DNA from: Candidatus Iainarchaeum sp. | GTDB taxonomy: Archaea > Iainarchaeota > Iainarchaeia > Iainarchaeales > Iainarchaeaceae | Direction of reading: 5' to 3' | Assembly (NCBI GenBank): GCA_016202305.1 | Contig: JACQPB010000022.1 | Span: forward strand, 1 to 37,530 | DNA: 37,530 nucleotides | Shown: positions 24,557 through 32,625 of the stretch, piece by piece | Numbering within the stretch: the stretch's first letter is position 1 | Layout of the letters: each line of letters opens with the position of its first letter | Notes under the pieces: generated by a model | Databases searched by the model: none | What the model saw: only the letters and a program-made list of their open reading frames with translations | What the model was told of the DNA's origin: nothing | Made by a program: the position numbers and the translations under genes

Positions 24557-24609
24557 TTTTTATATCGCGCCGACAGCATTCCGGTAAAACGTCACTTATC
24601 AAAGGAGGT
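24557..24609 (+). promoter_or_regulatory. Promoter and ribosome binding site of the VirB cluster
   Basis: TATA box TTTTTATATCG at about 24557-24567, predicted start near 24590, then the strong Shine-Dalgarno AAGGAGGT (24602-24609) 6 nt before the virB2 ATG. Confidence 0.6.
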
Positions 24610-24615
24610 AAGAGA

Positions 24616-24918
24616 ATGAGGAAAATACTGGCAATGGCTTCACTGCTGCTCCTCCTGTTCCCCGCGGCATTCGCGGACACAACAGCGACAGTGGACACGA
24701 TAAAGGCGCCGCTGGACAGGATATACGGGCTCATGAAGGGCGTGCTCTCCGTCCTCGGCGCGATAGCGCTGACGGCCGCGGGCGCGATGTACATGTTCGC
24801 AGGCAACAACATACAGGCGAGGGAGAACGCGAAGTCGATGTTCACGTACTCGATTGTCGGCCTGGTGCTCGTGTGGGTAGCGCCGCTGGTGGTCAGCTAC
24901 CTCACCGCGCCGGCCTGA
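24616..24918 (+). CDS. virB2: VirB2/TrbC-like pilin subunit
   Basis: A 100-residue protein. A signal peptide (MRKILAMASLLLLLFPAAFA) is followed by a short polar stretch and two hydrophobic helices (VLSVLGAIALTAAGAMYMFAG and YSIVGLVLVWVAPLVVSYL). This layout is that of the TrbC/VirB2 pilin family, the major pilus or pore subunit of type IV secretion systems. It is followed by VirB6-like and VirB4-like genes, so the assignment is supported by context. The Shine-Dalgarno sequence is stronger than at most genes here, consistent with an abundant product. Confidence 0.82.
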   Translation: MRKILAMASLLLLLFPAAFADTTATVDTIKAPLDRIYGLMKGVLSVLGAIALTAAGAMYMFAGNNIQARENAKSMFTYSIVGLVLVWVAPLVVSYLTAPA

Positions 24919-25084
24919 GGCCAGCACGCCGAATACCGGCAGGCGCTTCCGCCGACAGCCCCGGAGGGGAGAACCTGCCTGCCTCATAATCATGGCCAGC
25001 GGAATGCGGGGCGGGCAAAAAGCAGCTGAAGCAAGTGGGTCAACGCCCGGCGCGAGAATGCAGAATGCAAACTGGAGTGGAAGC

Positions 25085-26137
25085 ATGAGCATGGATGGGA
25101 AAATGCCGAGGCCGTACGAAACCGCGCTGCTGATGGCCGCGGGATTCCTGCTCTATGCGGGCCTCGCAAACGCCGCTGGCACGGAGCCAATAGCAGTGAA
25201 CATAGACCTTGAAGGCCTCGTCAGGGCGATAAACGAGTCAGCGAACACCGTGAGCGGCAGCATAGGGCAGAGCGGCATCGCCATGCAGGGAAGCATAGGA
25301 GCTGTGCCAAACGCCCTGCTCGGAGCGCTGGCGGCTTCCCTGAAAGGCGCATTGGATTCCTTCAACGCCCCGGTGGCGGACTTCGCCGCGCTACTCGTGA
25401 CCTCGAACCCTGACGTCACGGCAATGAGGCCCGCGTGGGAGTCCGTGACGCTGCTCGTGTCCTCGCTTTACCTGCTTTTCTTCATGCTCGTGGGATTCAT
25501 GTTCCTCGTTTCAGGGATTGACCGCGAGAAGAGGTTCATCGCGAAGGACTGGCTCAAGAACGGCTTCATGATGGTCGTCGGCGTCGCGGCATCATTCGAG
25601 ATTTACAGGCTCGTGCTCGCACTGTCCGGCGCCGCCGCGGAAATGCTGCTCGGCACAGGCTCGGAAGCGCTCTTCGGCAGCCCGGGGCCAGCAGGAGGCC
25701 TGCTCGGCGCCGTTTTCCTAGGCGCCGCCTCGGTGTTCGCGTGCTTCACGCTCTTCGCTAGATACATGCTGCTCATGGCAGGGGCCGCGATTTTCCCCCT
25801 CGGCGTTTTCATGCATTTCGTGCCGCCGCTCAGGGGATGGGGCAACGCGGTGTTCAGCGCGATAGGCACCGCAATCGGCATGCAGCTCATTGACGCCGCG
25901 ATATTGTCGGCCGCCGGAATCGCGCTGGGAGACACTGCGCTGAACCGGGGGCATCTCCTGGTGCCGGCGTTCTCGTTCCTCCTCATCGGGTTCGTCAACA
26001 TGGCAATGCTCGGAAGGGCGGTTTCATCAGCAGTCACTCCTTCCCCCGGCGCTGACATGATGCTGGCCGCCAGGATGCTCGGCGAGCAGGTAGGGGAGCT
26101 CGCCACTGCCGCTGGCCGCGTGCAGATGAGGAAGTGA
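25085..26137 (+). CDS. virB6: VirB6/TrbL-like polytopic membrane protein
   Basis: A 350-residue protein with an N-terminal signal or membrane segment (YETALLMAAGFLLYAGLANA), an extracytoplasmic stretch of about 100 residues, and then six or so membrane helices (LLVSSLYLLFFMLVGFMFLV, GFMMVVGVAASFEIYRLVLA, and others). This matches VirB6/TrbL, the inner-membrane channel component of type IV secretion. The start is uncertain: ATG 25085 was chosen, but the frame is open to 24992 with other Met codons. It lies between virB2-like and virB4-like genes. Confidence 0.75.
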   Translation: MSMDGKMPRPYETALLMAAGFLLYAGLANAAGTEPIAVNIDLEGLVRAINESANTVSGSIGQSGIAMQGSIGAVPNALLGALAASLKGALDSFNAPVADFAALLVTSNPDVTAMRPAWESVTLLVSSLYLLFFMLVGFMFLVSGIDREKRFIAKDWLKNGFMMVVGVAASFEIYRLVLALSGAAAEMLLGTGSEALFGSPGPAGGLLGAVFLGAASVFACFTLFARYMLLMAGAAIFPLGVFMHFVPPLRGWGNAVFSAIGTAIGMQLIDAAILSAAGIALGDTALNRGHLLVPAFSFLLIGFVNMAMLGRAVSSAVTPSPGADMMLAARMLGEQVGELATAAGRVQMRK

Positions 26138-26171
26138 GGCCAGCAACCCGGACTCCACCAGGGGGGCCCAC

Positions 26172-29015
26172 TTGTCGTATGAAATACCGCGAAACCTCAA
26201 GTATGAGGAGAAGGTGCTGTTCAACCTTTCCATCTGGCAGGCGGCGTGGCTCGGCTCCTTCTCGCTGGGAGGCGCAGCGCTGTTCATGAAAGCGGCGATT
26301 CCGCTCGAGGCGCGCATCCTCGCCGCGCTCGCGCTCGCCCTCCTCGGCGCGGGATTCGCCTTCTTCGGCCTCAAGGAGCACCTGCTCACTGCGCTCGCGT
26401 TCGCATCCGGGCCGAGAAACGTGACAAAGCCAGGGCAGTGCGCGAGGAAATTCGTGGGAGTGAAAGAGGTGCGGGGCGACTGCATGGTGACGGACAGCGG
26501 CTCCATGAAGGCAGTCATCAGGGTGTGGGCGCTGAACTTCCACATACTGTCGCGCATGCAGCAGGAGGCCGTGATATGCGCCTACAGGGATTTCCTGAAC
26601 TCGCTTGACTTCCCCATACAAATAGCCGTCAGGACAGTGCCGCTCTCGCTCGAAGCATACCTTCGCAGGATGATGGAAAACGCGGAGGCGAGAAAGGATG
26701 AGGCAGCATGCTCGCGTACAGCACGGTTCGGCTCTTTCATAAACGGATTCATCACCGCGAACGCCGTCAAGGACAGGCTTTTCTACGTTGTCGTGCCGGG
26801 CCCGCCTCCCGGCACCGAAAACGGAAGCGGAAACTGTTACACGGAAAGGGCGCTGGATGCGAGGGCTGGCCTTTGCATGGACAAGCTCCGCAAATGCGGG
26901 GTGAAAGCCGCAAGGCTCTCTGGCGCGGAGATTGCGGAAATGCTTTCAGGGTGTTTCGGCGGGGCCGCGGAAGGGTTCGCATGGCATGAAGAATCCGGAA
27001 GGCCGGGAAAAATCCGCGGAAGCGCGGCGGCAGCGGAAAACTGGCCGCGGAACCCGGACGCGGATGCATCTGAGCATCGCGGGCTGAAGCCCGCGGGGTC
27101 TCACAAGCTGCCGTCAACGGAAAATGACCCCACGCAAAACCCCGCCATGAATGGCGGAGGGCCATTTTGGGTTGCTGAGCACCACAGGTTAAAGCAGGGC
27201 ACAGCGACGACACAAAAAGCCGCCGGAGCCGGCGGCGCCCTGCGCTGGCCCTTGACCGGCCACGCCCATGTGCGGCGCGGCGGCAACGAAACCGGCAGGA
27301 CATGCAAGGGGCGTGCAGCAGTGATGGCCGACAGGCCGCGGCACCTGGAACTGAACGGCGAGCTCAACCGAGTGATAGCGGCTTCCGGGTACCCGAGGAA
27401 CATACGCGAAGGCTGGCTCGACGCCATTGTTTCCGCAGAGGGGAACTTTGACATCGGCATCCACATAAAGCCTTCCGGAATAGAGGACACGATGACGCGG
27501 CTCAACATGGAGCTGGTGAGGCAGGAAGCGGACCTGCTTGCAGCGGAGCTGAAGGGGATAGTGAACCCGTCGCTGAGGCTGCAGCACCGAGACACCATGA
27601 ATGTTCTGGAGAAGCTCCAGAACGGTGAGGACAAGCTCTTCAACATCGCCCTTTACCTGAATGCGCGCGCCGACACGCCGGAAAGGCTCGAACTGCTTTC
27701 GGGAATGATTTCTTCCGAGCTGAACTCCATAATGGTCATCCCGAAAGTGCCTTACATGAGGATGCGCGATGGCATAAGGTCCGTTTTCCCTCTGCAGGAG
27801 GACAGGCTGAAGGCCGACAGGAACATCCCTGGAGATGCGCTCAGCGCGTGCTTCCCCTTCACCACCGCTTTCCTCAATGCCGACGAGGACGGCATACTGT
27901 TCGGCGTTGGCACCGCAAACAAGGTGCCCGTGATAATAGACCCTTTCAGGCTGCCGAACCACAACGGCATAATACTCGGCACCTCCGGCGGCGGCAAGAG
28001 CTTTGCGGCGAAGCTCTTCATAGGAAGGAGCCTCCTGAACGGCGTGAAGACCGTCATAATCGACCCTCAGGGCGAATATTCCGCGATGACACGAAAACAC
28101 GGCGGCCAGGTGGTGGAAATAGGGGCCGATGGGGGCGCTTCCATAAACCCGCTCGACCTCATGGGCATGGGCCTCGGGGAAAAGATGCTTTCGCTGCAGG
28201 GCGTTTTCGGCATACTTCTGGGAGAGCTGACGGAGCAGCAGAGGCACATACTGGAAATGGCGTGCGAGGCGGCATTTGCGCGAAAGGGCATAAGCATGGG
28301 GGACAGGGAATCCTGGCGCAAGGAGCCTCCCGTGCTTTCTGACGTGCACTCCGAAATAGCGAGGGCGAGGTCTTCCGCGGCAAGTGGCGAGAGGCAATTC
28401 TACGAATCGCTGGGGAGCAGGCTCCGCATCTACTGCGCTTCCGGGCAGTTCTCGTGCATCAACAGGCAGACGCACGCGGATTTCAAGGGCAGCCTCATAA
28501 GCTTCAGCATATCCTCCATGCCGGAAAGGCTGAGGCCGGCGCTCATGTACCTCATAATGGAGTACGTGCAGGGCAGGATGAAGGCCGACGGGGAGAGGAA
28601 GCTGCTCGTGGTAGACGAGGCATGGAGCCTGCTCAGGCACGGAGGCCACGCACAGCACATGTTCGAGATGATAAAGACAGCGAGGAAATTCAACATGGGC
28701 ATCGTCGTTATAACGCAGGAAGCCGAAGACCTGCTCTCGTCGCAGGCCGGGAAGTCGGTGCTCGCAAACACTTCATGGAAATTCCTCGCGAGGCAGGACC
28801 CTTCAGCCATGGAACTGCTCGCACAGAAGTTCGGCCTCAACCGCAGCGAGCAGGGCTTCCTGATGTCCGCGAATCCCGGGGAGGGCCTCCTCATGGTGAT
28901 GAACGACAGGGTGACGCTGAACGTCATTTCATCAGCGGAAGAGTACGGGTTCGCGACCTCCAAGCCGGGGGAAATGTCGGGGGACGGAAAAGCCCTGCAG
29001 CCGAAAGACTTTTGA
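26172..29015 (+). CDS. virB4: VirB4-like type IV secretion ATPase with fused VirB3/PrgI-like N-terminus
   Basis: A 947-residue ATPase. Residues 1 to about 85 form a PrgI/VirB3-like domain (YEIPRNLKYEEKVLFNLSIWQAAWLGSF, then two membrane helices). The VirB4 body has Walker A GTSGGGKS (603-610) and Walker B LLVVDEAW (Asp815, Glu816), and later the HerA/VirB4-type VITQEAED. It powers pilus assembly or substrate transfer. Residues about 276-395 are a Gly/Pro/Arg-rich insertion not expected in this family, encoded by DNA with three perfect hairpins. The TTG at 26172 is the likely start, since it gives the standard PrgI opening. An IS110-family gene follows 53 nt after the stop and may have cut off further secretion genes. 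Confidence 0.88.
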   Translation: MSYEIPRNLKYEEKVLFNLSIWQAAWLGSFSLGGAALFMKAAIPLEARILAALALALLGAGFAFFGLKEHLLTALAFASGPRNVTKPGQCARKFVGVKEVRGDCMVTDSGSMKAVIRVWALNFHILSRMQQEAVICAYRDFLNSLDFPIQIAVRTVPLSLEAYLRRMMENAEARKDEAACSRTARFGSFINGFITANAVKDRLFYVVVPGPPPGTENGSGNCYTERALDARAGLCMDKLRKCGVKAARLSGAEIAEMLSGCFGGAAEGFAWHEESGRPGKIRGSAAAAENWPRNPDADASEHRGLKPAGSHKLPSTENDPTQNPAMNGGGPFWVAEHHRLKQGTATTQKAAGAGGALRWPLTGHAHVRRGGNETGRTCKGRAAVMADRPRHLELNGELNRVIAASGYPRNIREGWLDAIVSAEGNFDIGIHIKPSGIEDTMTRLNMELVRQEADLLAAELKGIVNPSLRLQHRDTMNVLEKLQNGEDKLFNIALYLNARADTPERLELLSGMISSELNSIMVIPKVPYMRMRDGIRSVFPLQEDRLKADRNIPGDALSACFPFTTAFLNADEDGILFGVGTANKVPVIIDPFRLPNHNGIILGTSGGGKSFAAKLFIGRSLLNGVKTVIIDPQGEYSAMTRKHGGQVVEIGADGGASINPLDLMGMGLGEKMLSLQGVFGILLGELTEQQRHILEMACEAAFARKGISMGDRESWRKEPPVLSDVHSEIARARSSAASGERQFYESLGSRLRIYCASGQFSCINRQTHADFKGSLISFSISSMPERLRPALMYLIMEYVQGRMKADGERKLLVVDEAWSLLRHGGHAQHMFEMIKTARKFNMGIVVITQEAEDLLSSQAGKSVLANTSWKFLARQDPSAMELLAQKFGLNRSEQGFLMSANPGEGLLMVMNDRVTLNVISSAEEYGFATSKPGEMSGDGKALQPKDF
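27077..27237. repeat. Three consecutive perfect hairpins inside virB4
   Basis: CGCGGGC-TGAA-GCCCGCG (about 27078-27095), CCGCCAT-GA-ATGGCGG (about 27142-27157) and GCCGCCGG-AG-CCGGCGGC (about 27219-27236). The first is followed by GGGTCTCAC, which resembles the end of an IS605-type element. They fall in the stretch of virB4 that looks least like protein. Confidence 0.6.
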
Positions 29016-29068
29016 TGACATGTTTGAAATGTCGCCTCTGACGTAATAGCTACGGAGGTGGCTTTGCC

Positions 29069-30055
29069 ATGGATTCAACTGCTATTGATACGCATAAGGA
29101 AAGTGTTGTGGTTCACAGGATTGATGAGAACACCAATCCTGTTTTGAGGGAACGATATTTGACTACTCAAGAGGGTTTGGAGAAGCTTCTTGTTGGTGTT
29201 CGTGGTTCGGTGTGCGTTTTGGAAGCTTGCACCACGAGCTATCCGATATACGATTTTCTCACGGGCAGAGGTGTGGAGGTAAAAGTTGCTCACCCGCTGC
29301 TTTTGAAATCGATTAGTGGTTTGAAGAAAACCGACAAAGTTGATGCGGAGAGAATGGCTCTCATGCTGAAAGCGGGAATTATTCCCTTGGCTCATATACC
29401 TTCACAAGCGGTAAGGTTGAACCGGGATTTGGTGCGCCAGCACATCAGTCTTACACAACAAAGAACTGCAGAAAAGAATAGGGTTCAGGCCTTGCTTCTC
29501 AGGTATAGGGTAAAGGTTGGAAAGAATTTGTTCAGAAAAAAGAGGGGCTGGCTCAACGAGGAAGTTCCTGTCGAAGTAAAACCTGTTTTGGAGCAATGTT
29601 TAGAGCACATTGATTACCTAAATAGGTTGCTCTACCGTGCGGATAAACAGATTAAGCAAAAAGCTTCGGAAAACCCGGGTGCGGTGCTTTTGACTACAAT
29701 TCCGGGGGTGGCGCATTTCTCCGCTCTGCTCTTGGTTTCCTTTATTGATGGGGTTGAAAGGTTCCATTCTGCCGAACAGCTTGTTTCGTATGCTGGCCTA
29801 GCTCCAACAATTTACCAGTCCGGAGAGAAAAAGATTCTTGGGCATATTAGCAAGCGTGGAACAAAAGAGATGCGTTGGGCACTAACTCAGTGTGCTTGGC
29901 TTGCTGTTCGGCACAGCAAAAAATTCAGGAGGTTTTACCTTAAAAAGAAGAGGAAAATCGGGAAGAAAAAAACAATCATTGCGGTAGCAAGAAAAATGTT
30001 GACGGCAGTGTATTTCATGCTCAAGAGGGGGGAAGAATTTCGGGATGCTTGTTAA
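29069..30055 (+). CDS. IS110-family DEDD transposase
   Basis: A 328-residue transposase. The N-terminal RuvC-like DEDD domain shows Asp7 (STAIDTHKES), Glu near 52 (VLEACTTS), and Asp residues in KKTDKVDAERMA. The C-terminal Tnp_20 domain has the helix-hairpin-helix TTIPGVAHFSALLLVSFIDG and the conserved YAGLAPTIYQSGEKKILGHISKRGTKEMRWAL, with its serine. Such recombinases use a bridge RNA to pair donor and target. Shine-Dalgarno GGAGGTG lies 8 nt before the ATG. The frame is complete, so the element may be recent and active. More AT-rich than virB4. Confidence 0.93.
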   Translation: MDSTAIDTHKESVVVHRIDENTNPVLRERYLTTQEGLEKLLVGVRGSVCVLEACTTSYPIYDFLTGRGVEVKVAHPLLLKSISGLKKTDKVDAERMALMLKAGIIPLAHIPSQAVRLNRDLVRQHISLTQQRTAEKNRVQALLLRYRVKVGKNLFRKKRGWLNEEVPVEVKPVLEQCLEHIDYLNRLLYRADKQIKQKASENPGAVLLTTIPGVAHFSALLLVSFIDGVERFHSAEQLVSYAGLAPTIYQSGEKKILGHISKRGTKEMRWALTQCAWLAVRHSKKFRRFYLKKKRKIGKKKTIIAVARKMLTAVYFMLKRGEEFRDAC

Positions 30056-30208
30056 GGAACAAGTTGGGGGGTGAGAGAGCAGAGACGCTCTGCAAACCGT
30101 GCGGGTTTTAACCCGCGTCTTTCGATTAGCGCATTGCTCTCCTCCAAACCAAATGTTCCTAGTGCAGCTCGAACAGAGACTGCGGATAGACGCTTCTGTT
30201 GGAGGCAC
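30055..30208 (+). ncRNA. Candidate bridge RNA of the IS110-family element
   Basis: Downstream of the transposase the plus strand folds into two domains. Domain 1 is closed by AGGAACA/TGTTCCT (30055-30061 with 30154-30160). It contains GAGAGCA/TGCTCTC (30075-30081 with 30135-30141) and the local hairpins GCAGAG-ACG-CTCTGC and GCGGGTT-TT-AACCCGC. Domain 2 is closed by GTGC/GCAC (30162-30165 with 30205-30208) and contains AACAGA/TCTGTT around a 17-nt loop. Two domains with large internal loops recall the target- and donor-binding loops of bridge RNAs. Assignment is by analogy. Confidence 0.5.
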
Positions 30209-30274
30209 TCCCCAAAACTTTATAATGACGATGGAGGTAAAAATGGTTACTCAAAGCGGCATTTCAACATAGAC

Positions 30275-30287
30275 GCGGTTTGATATA
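30275..30287 (+). repeat. Dispersed promoter element, half copy C
   Basis: GCGGTTTGATATA, identical to the right half of copies A and B, without the left half. It sits just beyond the IS110-family element, in front of a structured stretch without a gene. The left half may have been lost with the insertion. Confidence 0.5.
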
Positions 30288-30305
30288 ATTCGGCGATAAA
30301 AGACT

Positions 30306-30600
30306 GGCCTGGAGCGTTTTTGTGCATTGGCCGCCCGCAAAATTCCAGAAAGAGCGCGCAAAAATGCCAGGTTGATTTCGCCGTTAGACGGACAAGCCCC
30401 CAAAAATCTTCGTTCCGACTCATCAGGAGGCCAAAAGACAGCGAATGGCCTCCGGCAGAATCGGTTGATGGCAAATTTGCCCTGCTTAATGTCTTGAATA
30501 CCGGCAAGACAGGCCGTTTGGGCGATTGTAAAAATCACTGGCCGGGTTTGCTGGCAGTTTCCGCGGATTTCTCTCGGAAAGCATTTTAAACCTTCCCGAT
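30306..30600 (+). ncRNA. Candidate structured RNA region
   Basis: About 26 nt after the TATA-like TTTGATATA the plus strand can form GCGTTTTTGTGC/GCGCAAAAATGC (about 12 bp with two wobbles), extended by CCTG/CAGG. Further on come GGAGGCC/GGCCTCC, the palindrome GGCAAATTTGCC and CCGGC/GCCGG. Reading frames in either direction are open but do not look like protein. It may be a non-coding RNA or a decayed element; I do not recognise a family. Confidence 0.35.
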
Positions 30601-30647
30601 TGTGATTATAGCAGTCCAACAAAATGATTCGGTGATTTTTCATGGCC

Positions 30648-30698
30648 TGCTATCTATCAAACCGCTGGAATACCGAAAAACTTATGCGGTTTGATATA
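30648..30698 (+). repeat. Dispersed palindromic promoter element, copy B
   Basis: TGCTATCTATCAAACCGC ... ACCGAAAAACTTAT ... GCGGTTTGATATA, near-copy of the element at 21117-21168. The TTTGATATA lies about 35-40 nt before the eL42 start codon and is probably its TATA box. Confidence 0.7.
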
Positions 30699-30732
30699 GT
30701 AGTTTAAAGTCCTTTTTTTTGAAGGTGCTTTT

Positions 30733-31020
30733 GTGAACATTCCCAAGGAACAGAGTCTGTACTGCCCCAAGTGCAACACCCATACGGAGCACAAGCTCAA
30801 GGCATTCAAGCCTGGCCAGGCGAGGGCCCTTTCCATAGGGACGAGGAGCAACATCCGCAAGCACAAGAAGGGCTATGGCGGAAAGGCCAAGTTCACCGCA
30901 ACGGTCAAGAAGCAGACGAAGAAGCCCACTTTCATAGCGGAATGTTCGGTATGCGCGAGGAAGGTCTATTTCGTGATTCCGAAGCGCATGAAGAAGGCGG
31001 AGCTGCAGGCGAAGGCGTGA
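30733..31020 (+). CDS. rpl44e: Large-subunit ribosomal protein eL42 (L44e)
   Basis: A 95-residue archaeal/eukaryotic ribosomal protein that binds near the E site of the large subunit. It starts with GTG (MNIPKEQSLYCPKCNTHTEH) and has the zinc-binding pairs Cys11/Cys14 and Cys71/Cys74, with the basic middle (RKHKKGYGGKAKFTATVKKQTKK). Length is normal. In many archaea rps27e follows directly; here the next gene is a convergent HicA toxin, so that pairing is broken. The promoter is probably the palindromic element copy B. Confidence 0.95.
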   Translation: MNIPKEQSLYCPKCNTHTEHKLKAFKPGQARALSIGTRSNIRKHKKGYGGKAKFTATVKKQTKKPTFIAECSVCARKVYFVIPKRMKKAELQAKA

Positions 31021-31180
31021 GGCTTTCACGGCAACTCCGTGAGTTTTCGTGCATTTCAATTTTCTTTCCATCTGCCACTGTTTAGGGCTTGCCGATAAAT
31101 AAGGTGCCGGAAAATCTCTATCGCCCCCTTAACAACCATGCCAAAATTTCGGCAAATTAATTCACGTCAAGCCCCTACCT

Positions 31181-31408
31181 TCAAATCAGCCTGTAAAATT
31201 CCTCGACACCAAGCCCAAAGTCTTCTTTGATTATTTTCAGGAGCAGCCCTTTCCCTATATGCCTTCCTTTGTGGACGGGAATCGAAATGCGTTTTCCTGC
31301 CGCATTTTTGAATATGTGGTGGGAGCCCTTTACATGGACCAACTCGAAACCTAGCCTTCTGGCAAGGCGCAGGAGTTTTTCTGGCTTGATAGGGGTAAGG
31401 TGTGTCAC
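31181..31408 (-). CDS. hicA: HicA-family mRNA interferase toxin
   Basis: A 75-residue double-stranded-RNA-binding-fold toxin that cleaves mRNA. The catalytic histidine is in VKGSHHIF (His30), followed by the family's RISIPVHKGRHIGKGLLLKIIK. Its ATG overlaps the hicB stop (ATGA at 31405-31408), with antitoxin first, toxin second. Confidence 0.92.
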   Translation of the reverse strand: MTHLTPIKPEKLLRLARRLGFELVHVKGSHHIFKNAAGKRISIPVHKGRHIGKGLLLKIIKEDFGLGVEEFYRLI

Positions 31409-31626
31409 TGCAATGCCACTTCGACTTTCTGCATTTTGAGGAATTTTGTAACCGGCCGCTCTTCGTTGTCAATCGATTCGAGGTAAGCCTCAATCGCCTC
31501 AACAATGTTTTCATTAAGCTCCTTGAGTGTTGCCCCCTGCGTGTGGCAGCCTGGCAGTTCGGGGACGGAGCCAACGTAAATGCCGTCCTCATCCTTTTCA
31601 ATCACAACATTAAAGGTTTTCTTCAC
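31405..31626 (-). CDS. hicB: HicB-family antitoxin
   Basis: A 73-residue HicB antitoxin with the degenerate RNase H-like fold: FNVVIEKDEDGIYVGSVPELPGCHTQGATLKELNENIVEAIEAYL is the family core (here split from the basic tail). No separate DNA-binding domain is evident. It starts with GTG behind GGGAG, and a TATA-like TTTAATAG lies at about 31661-31670 on the minus strand. It is coupled to hicA. The pair stabilises genomic regions or responds to stress. Confidence 0.92.
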   Translation of the reverse strand: MKKTFNVVIEKDEDGIYVGSVPELPGCHTQGATLKELNENIVEAIEAYLESIDNEERPVTKFLKMQKVEVALQ

Positions 31627-31742
31627 GAAATCTCCCTGAATAGGAAAGCCTCCAAGTTTCTATTAAACCTTTTGTTCGGGCTTGGAATTGGCACTGTAAC
31701 TTTTTTCGTGTCTCGCAAACCCACCCCCCAGTTTAACGCCCC

Positions 31743-31750
31743 CTTTAAAT
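31743..31750 (+). promoter_or_regulatory. TATA box of the 31776 gene
   Basis: CTTTAAAT centred about 29 nt before the ATG, predicting a leaderless message. Confidence 0.5.
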
Positions 31751-31775
31751 CGTTTTTCCTGTTAATTCTTGCCTG

Positions 31776-32597
31776 ATGACCACAAAAAACGCGATTCTCC
31801 TGATTGCCAAGCAGAACCCCGGCATCGACTACAATTCGCTCCTCACGAAGTTCTCGCATTCCTACTCCAACCCGAATTCGGCGCGCGCGGCGCTTTCGAG
31901 GAGCCTCAAGGACCTCACGACGCTCGGCTACCTCGTGCGGAAGGAGAACAGGTACAGCCTTCTCGAGAAGGGCGAGGCGGAAATCTACTCGGAGATAAAG
32001 AACAAGCTCGTGCTCGGCCTCAACATGGAGGTCGGGCAGAAGCGCGCAGTCGACGCAATCGACTCGATTGTGGCCAAGCTGCAGGTGCTCATAGAGCGCG
32101 GCCGGCAGGACCGGGATCTGCTCAAGACATCAAAGGGCTCTCTGGACTTTCCCGTGTCGGAGCTTGACGCGATTTCCGAGAGCCTCGACAAAAAAGTCAG
32201 GCACCTGGAATACATTTCACGCGTGTTCTCAGAGCAAGTGAGGGCGATGAAGGAGCTCGGCTTCAACGATTCGTTCGCGAGGGCGTTCGACGAGCATTCC
32301 GTGTCCTCGCTTCTCCTCGTTTTTTCCGGGCAACCGGACCAGGAGTTCATAATCGAGGCCGAGCCGCAGGCAGTGCTGGGCGCGATTTGCGAGAAGGCAT
32401 CCGCAAAGGCGAGGCCGGGTTCGGTAGCTGTCGCGAAAGATTCCTTGCGTGCAGCACTCGCAGTCCTTTCTGAAAACAAGGGCCTCTTCAACGCAGGGCC
32501 CGCGAGGCTGTTTTCTTCCTCGCTGAGGGCGGAGTTCTTCCCGGACAGGGTGGTTGTTTCGGGCCCTTTCAACGAGGTTTCCAAGTGGAAGCAGTGA
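31776..32597 (+). CDS. Winged-helix protein of unknown function, 273 residues
   Basis: The first 75 residues form a winged helix (NAILLIAKQNPGIDYNSLL, ARAALSRSLKDLTTLGYLVRKENRYSL). The middle is helical, possibly coiled coil (VDAIDSIVAKLQVLIERG, KKVRHLEYISRVFSEQVRAM). The C-terminal half looks like an alpha/beta domain (SSLLLVFSGQPDQEFIIEAE, RAEFFPDRVVVSGPFNEVS). I do not recognise the family. The GC-rich codon use is that of the chromosome. A HAD hydrolase gene follows after 28 nt, so they may share an operon. Confidence 0.75.
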   Translation: MTTKNAILLIAKQNPGIDYNSLLTKFSHSYSNPNSARAALSRSLKDLTTLGYLVRKENRYSLLEKGEAEIYSEIKNKLVLGLNMEVGQKRAVDAIDSIVAKLQVLIERGRQDRDLLKTSKGSLDFPVSELDAISESLDKKVRHLEYISRVFSEQVRAMKELGFNDSFARAFDEHSVSSLLLVFSGQPDQEFIIEAEPQAVLGAICEKASAKARPGSVAVAKDSLRAALAVLSENKGLFNAGPARLFSSSLRAEFFPDRVVVSGPFNEVSKWKQ

Positions 32598-32625
32598 TTG
32601 CGCTGGTGCTCCGGCAGTGATTTTG

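Larger units (their letters stand above)
29054..30240 (+). mobile_element. IS110-family insertion sequence (approximate ends)
   Basis: It comprises the transposase gene and a downstream non-coding part that folds strongly (30055-30208). There is too little room upstream (53 nt after virB4) for a left-end bridge RNA, so the arrangement is more like the IS1111 subgroup, where the RNA lies after the gene. Terminal boundaries cannot be fixed from one copy. Confidence 0.55.

Noticed and set aside
27189-28658. 489-residue minus-strand frame
   Set aside because: Antisense shadow of virB4 caused by the high GC content at third positions; no promoter or family.
30395-30430. Hammerhead-ribozyme-like core on the minus strand (CTGATGAG ... 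GAAG)
   Set aside because: The second conserved segment is GAAG instead of GAAA and stem II would have only two pairs.
30251-30643. 130-residue minus-strand frame as a gene
   Set aside because: No start signal, odd composition rich in Cys/Arg/Asn, and the region folds strongly as RNA.
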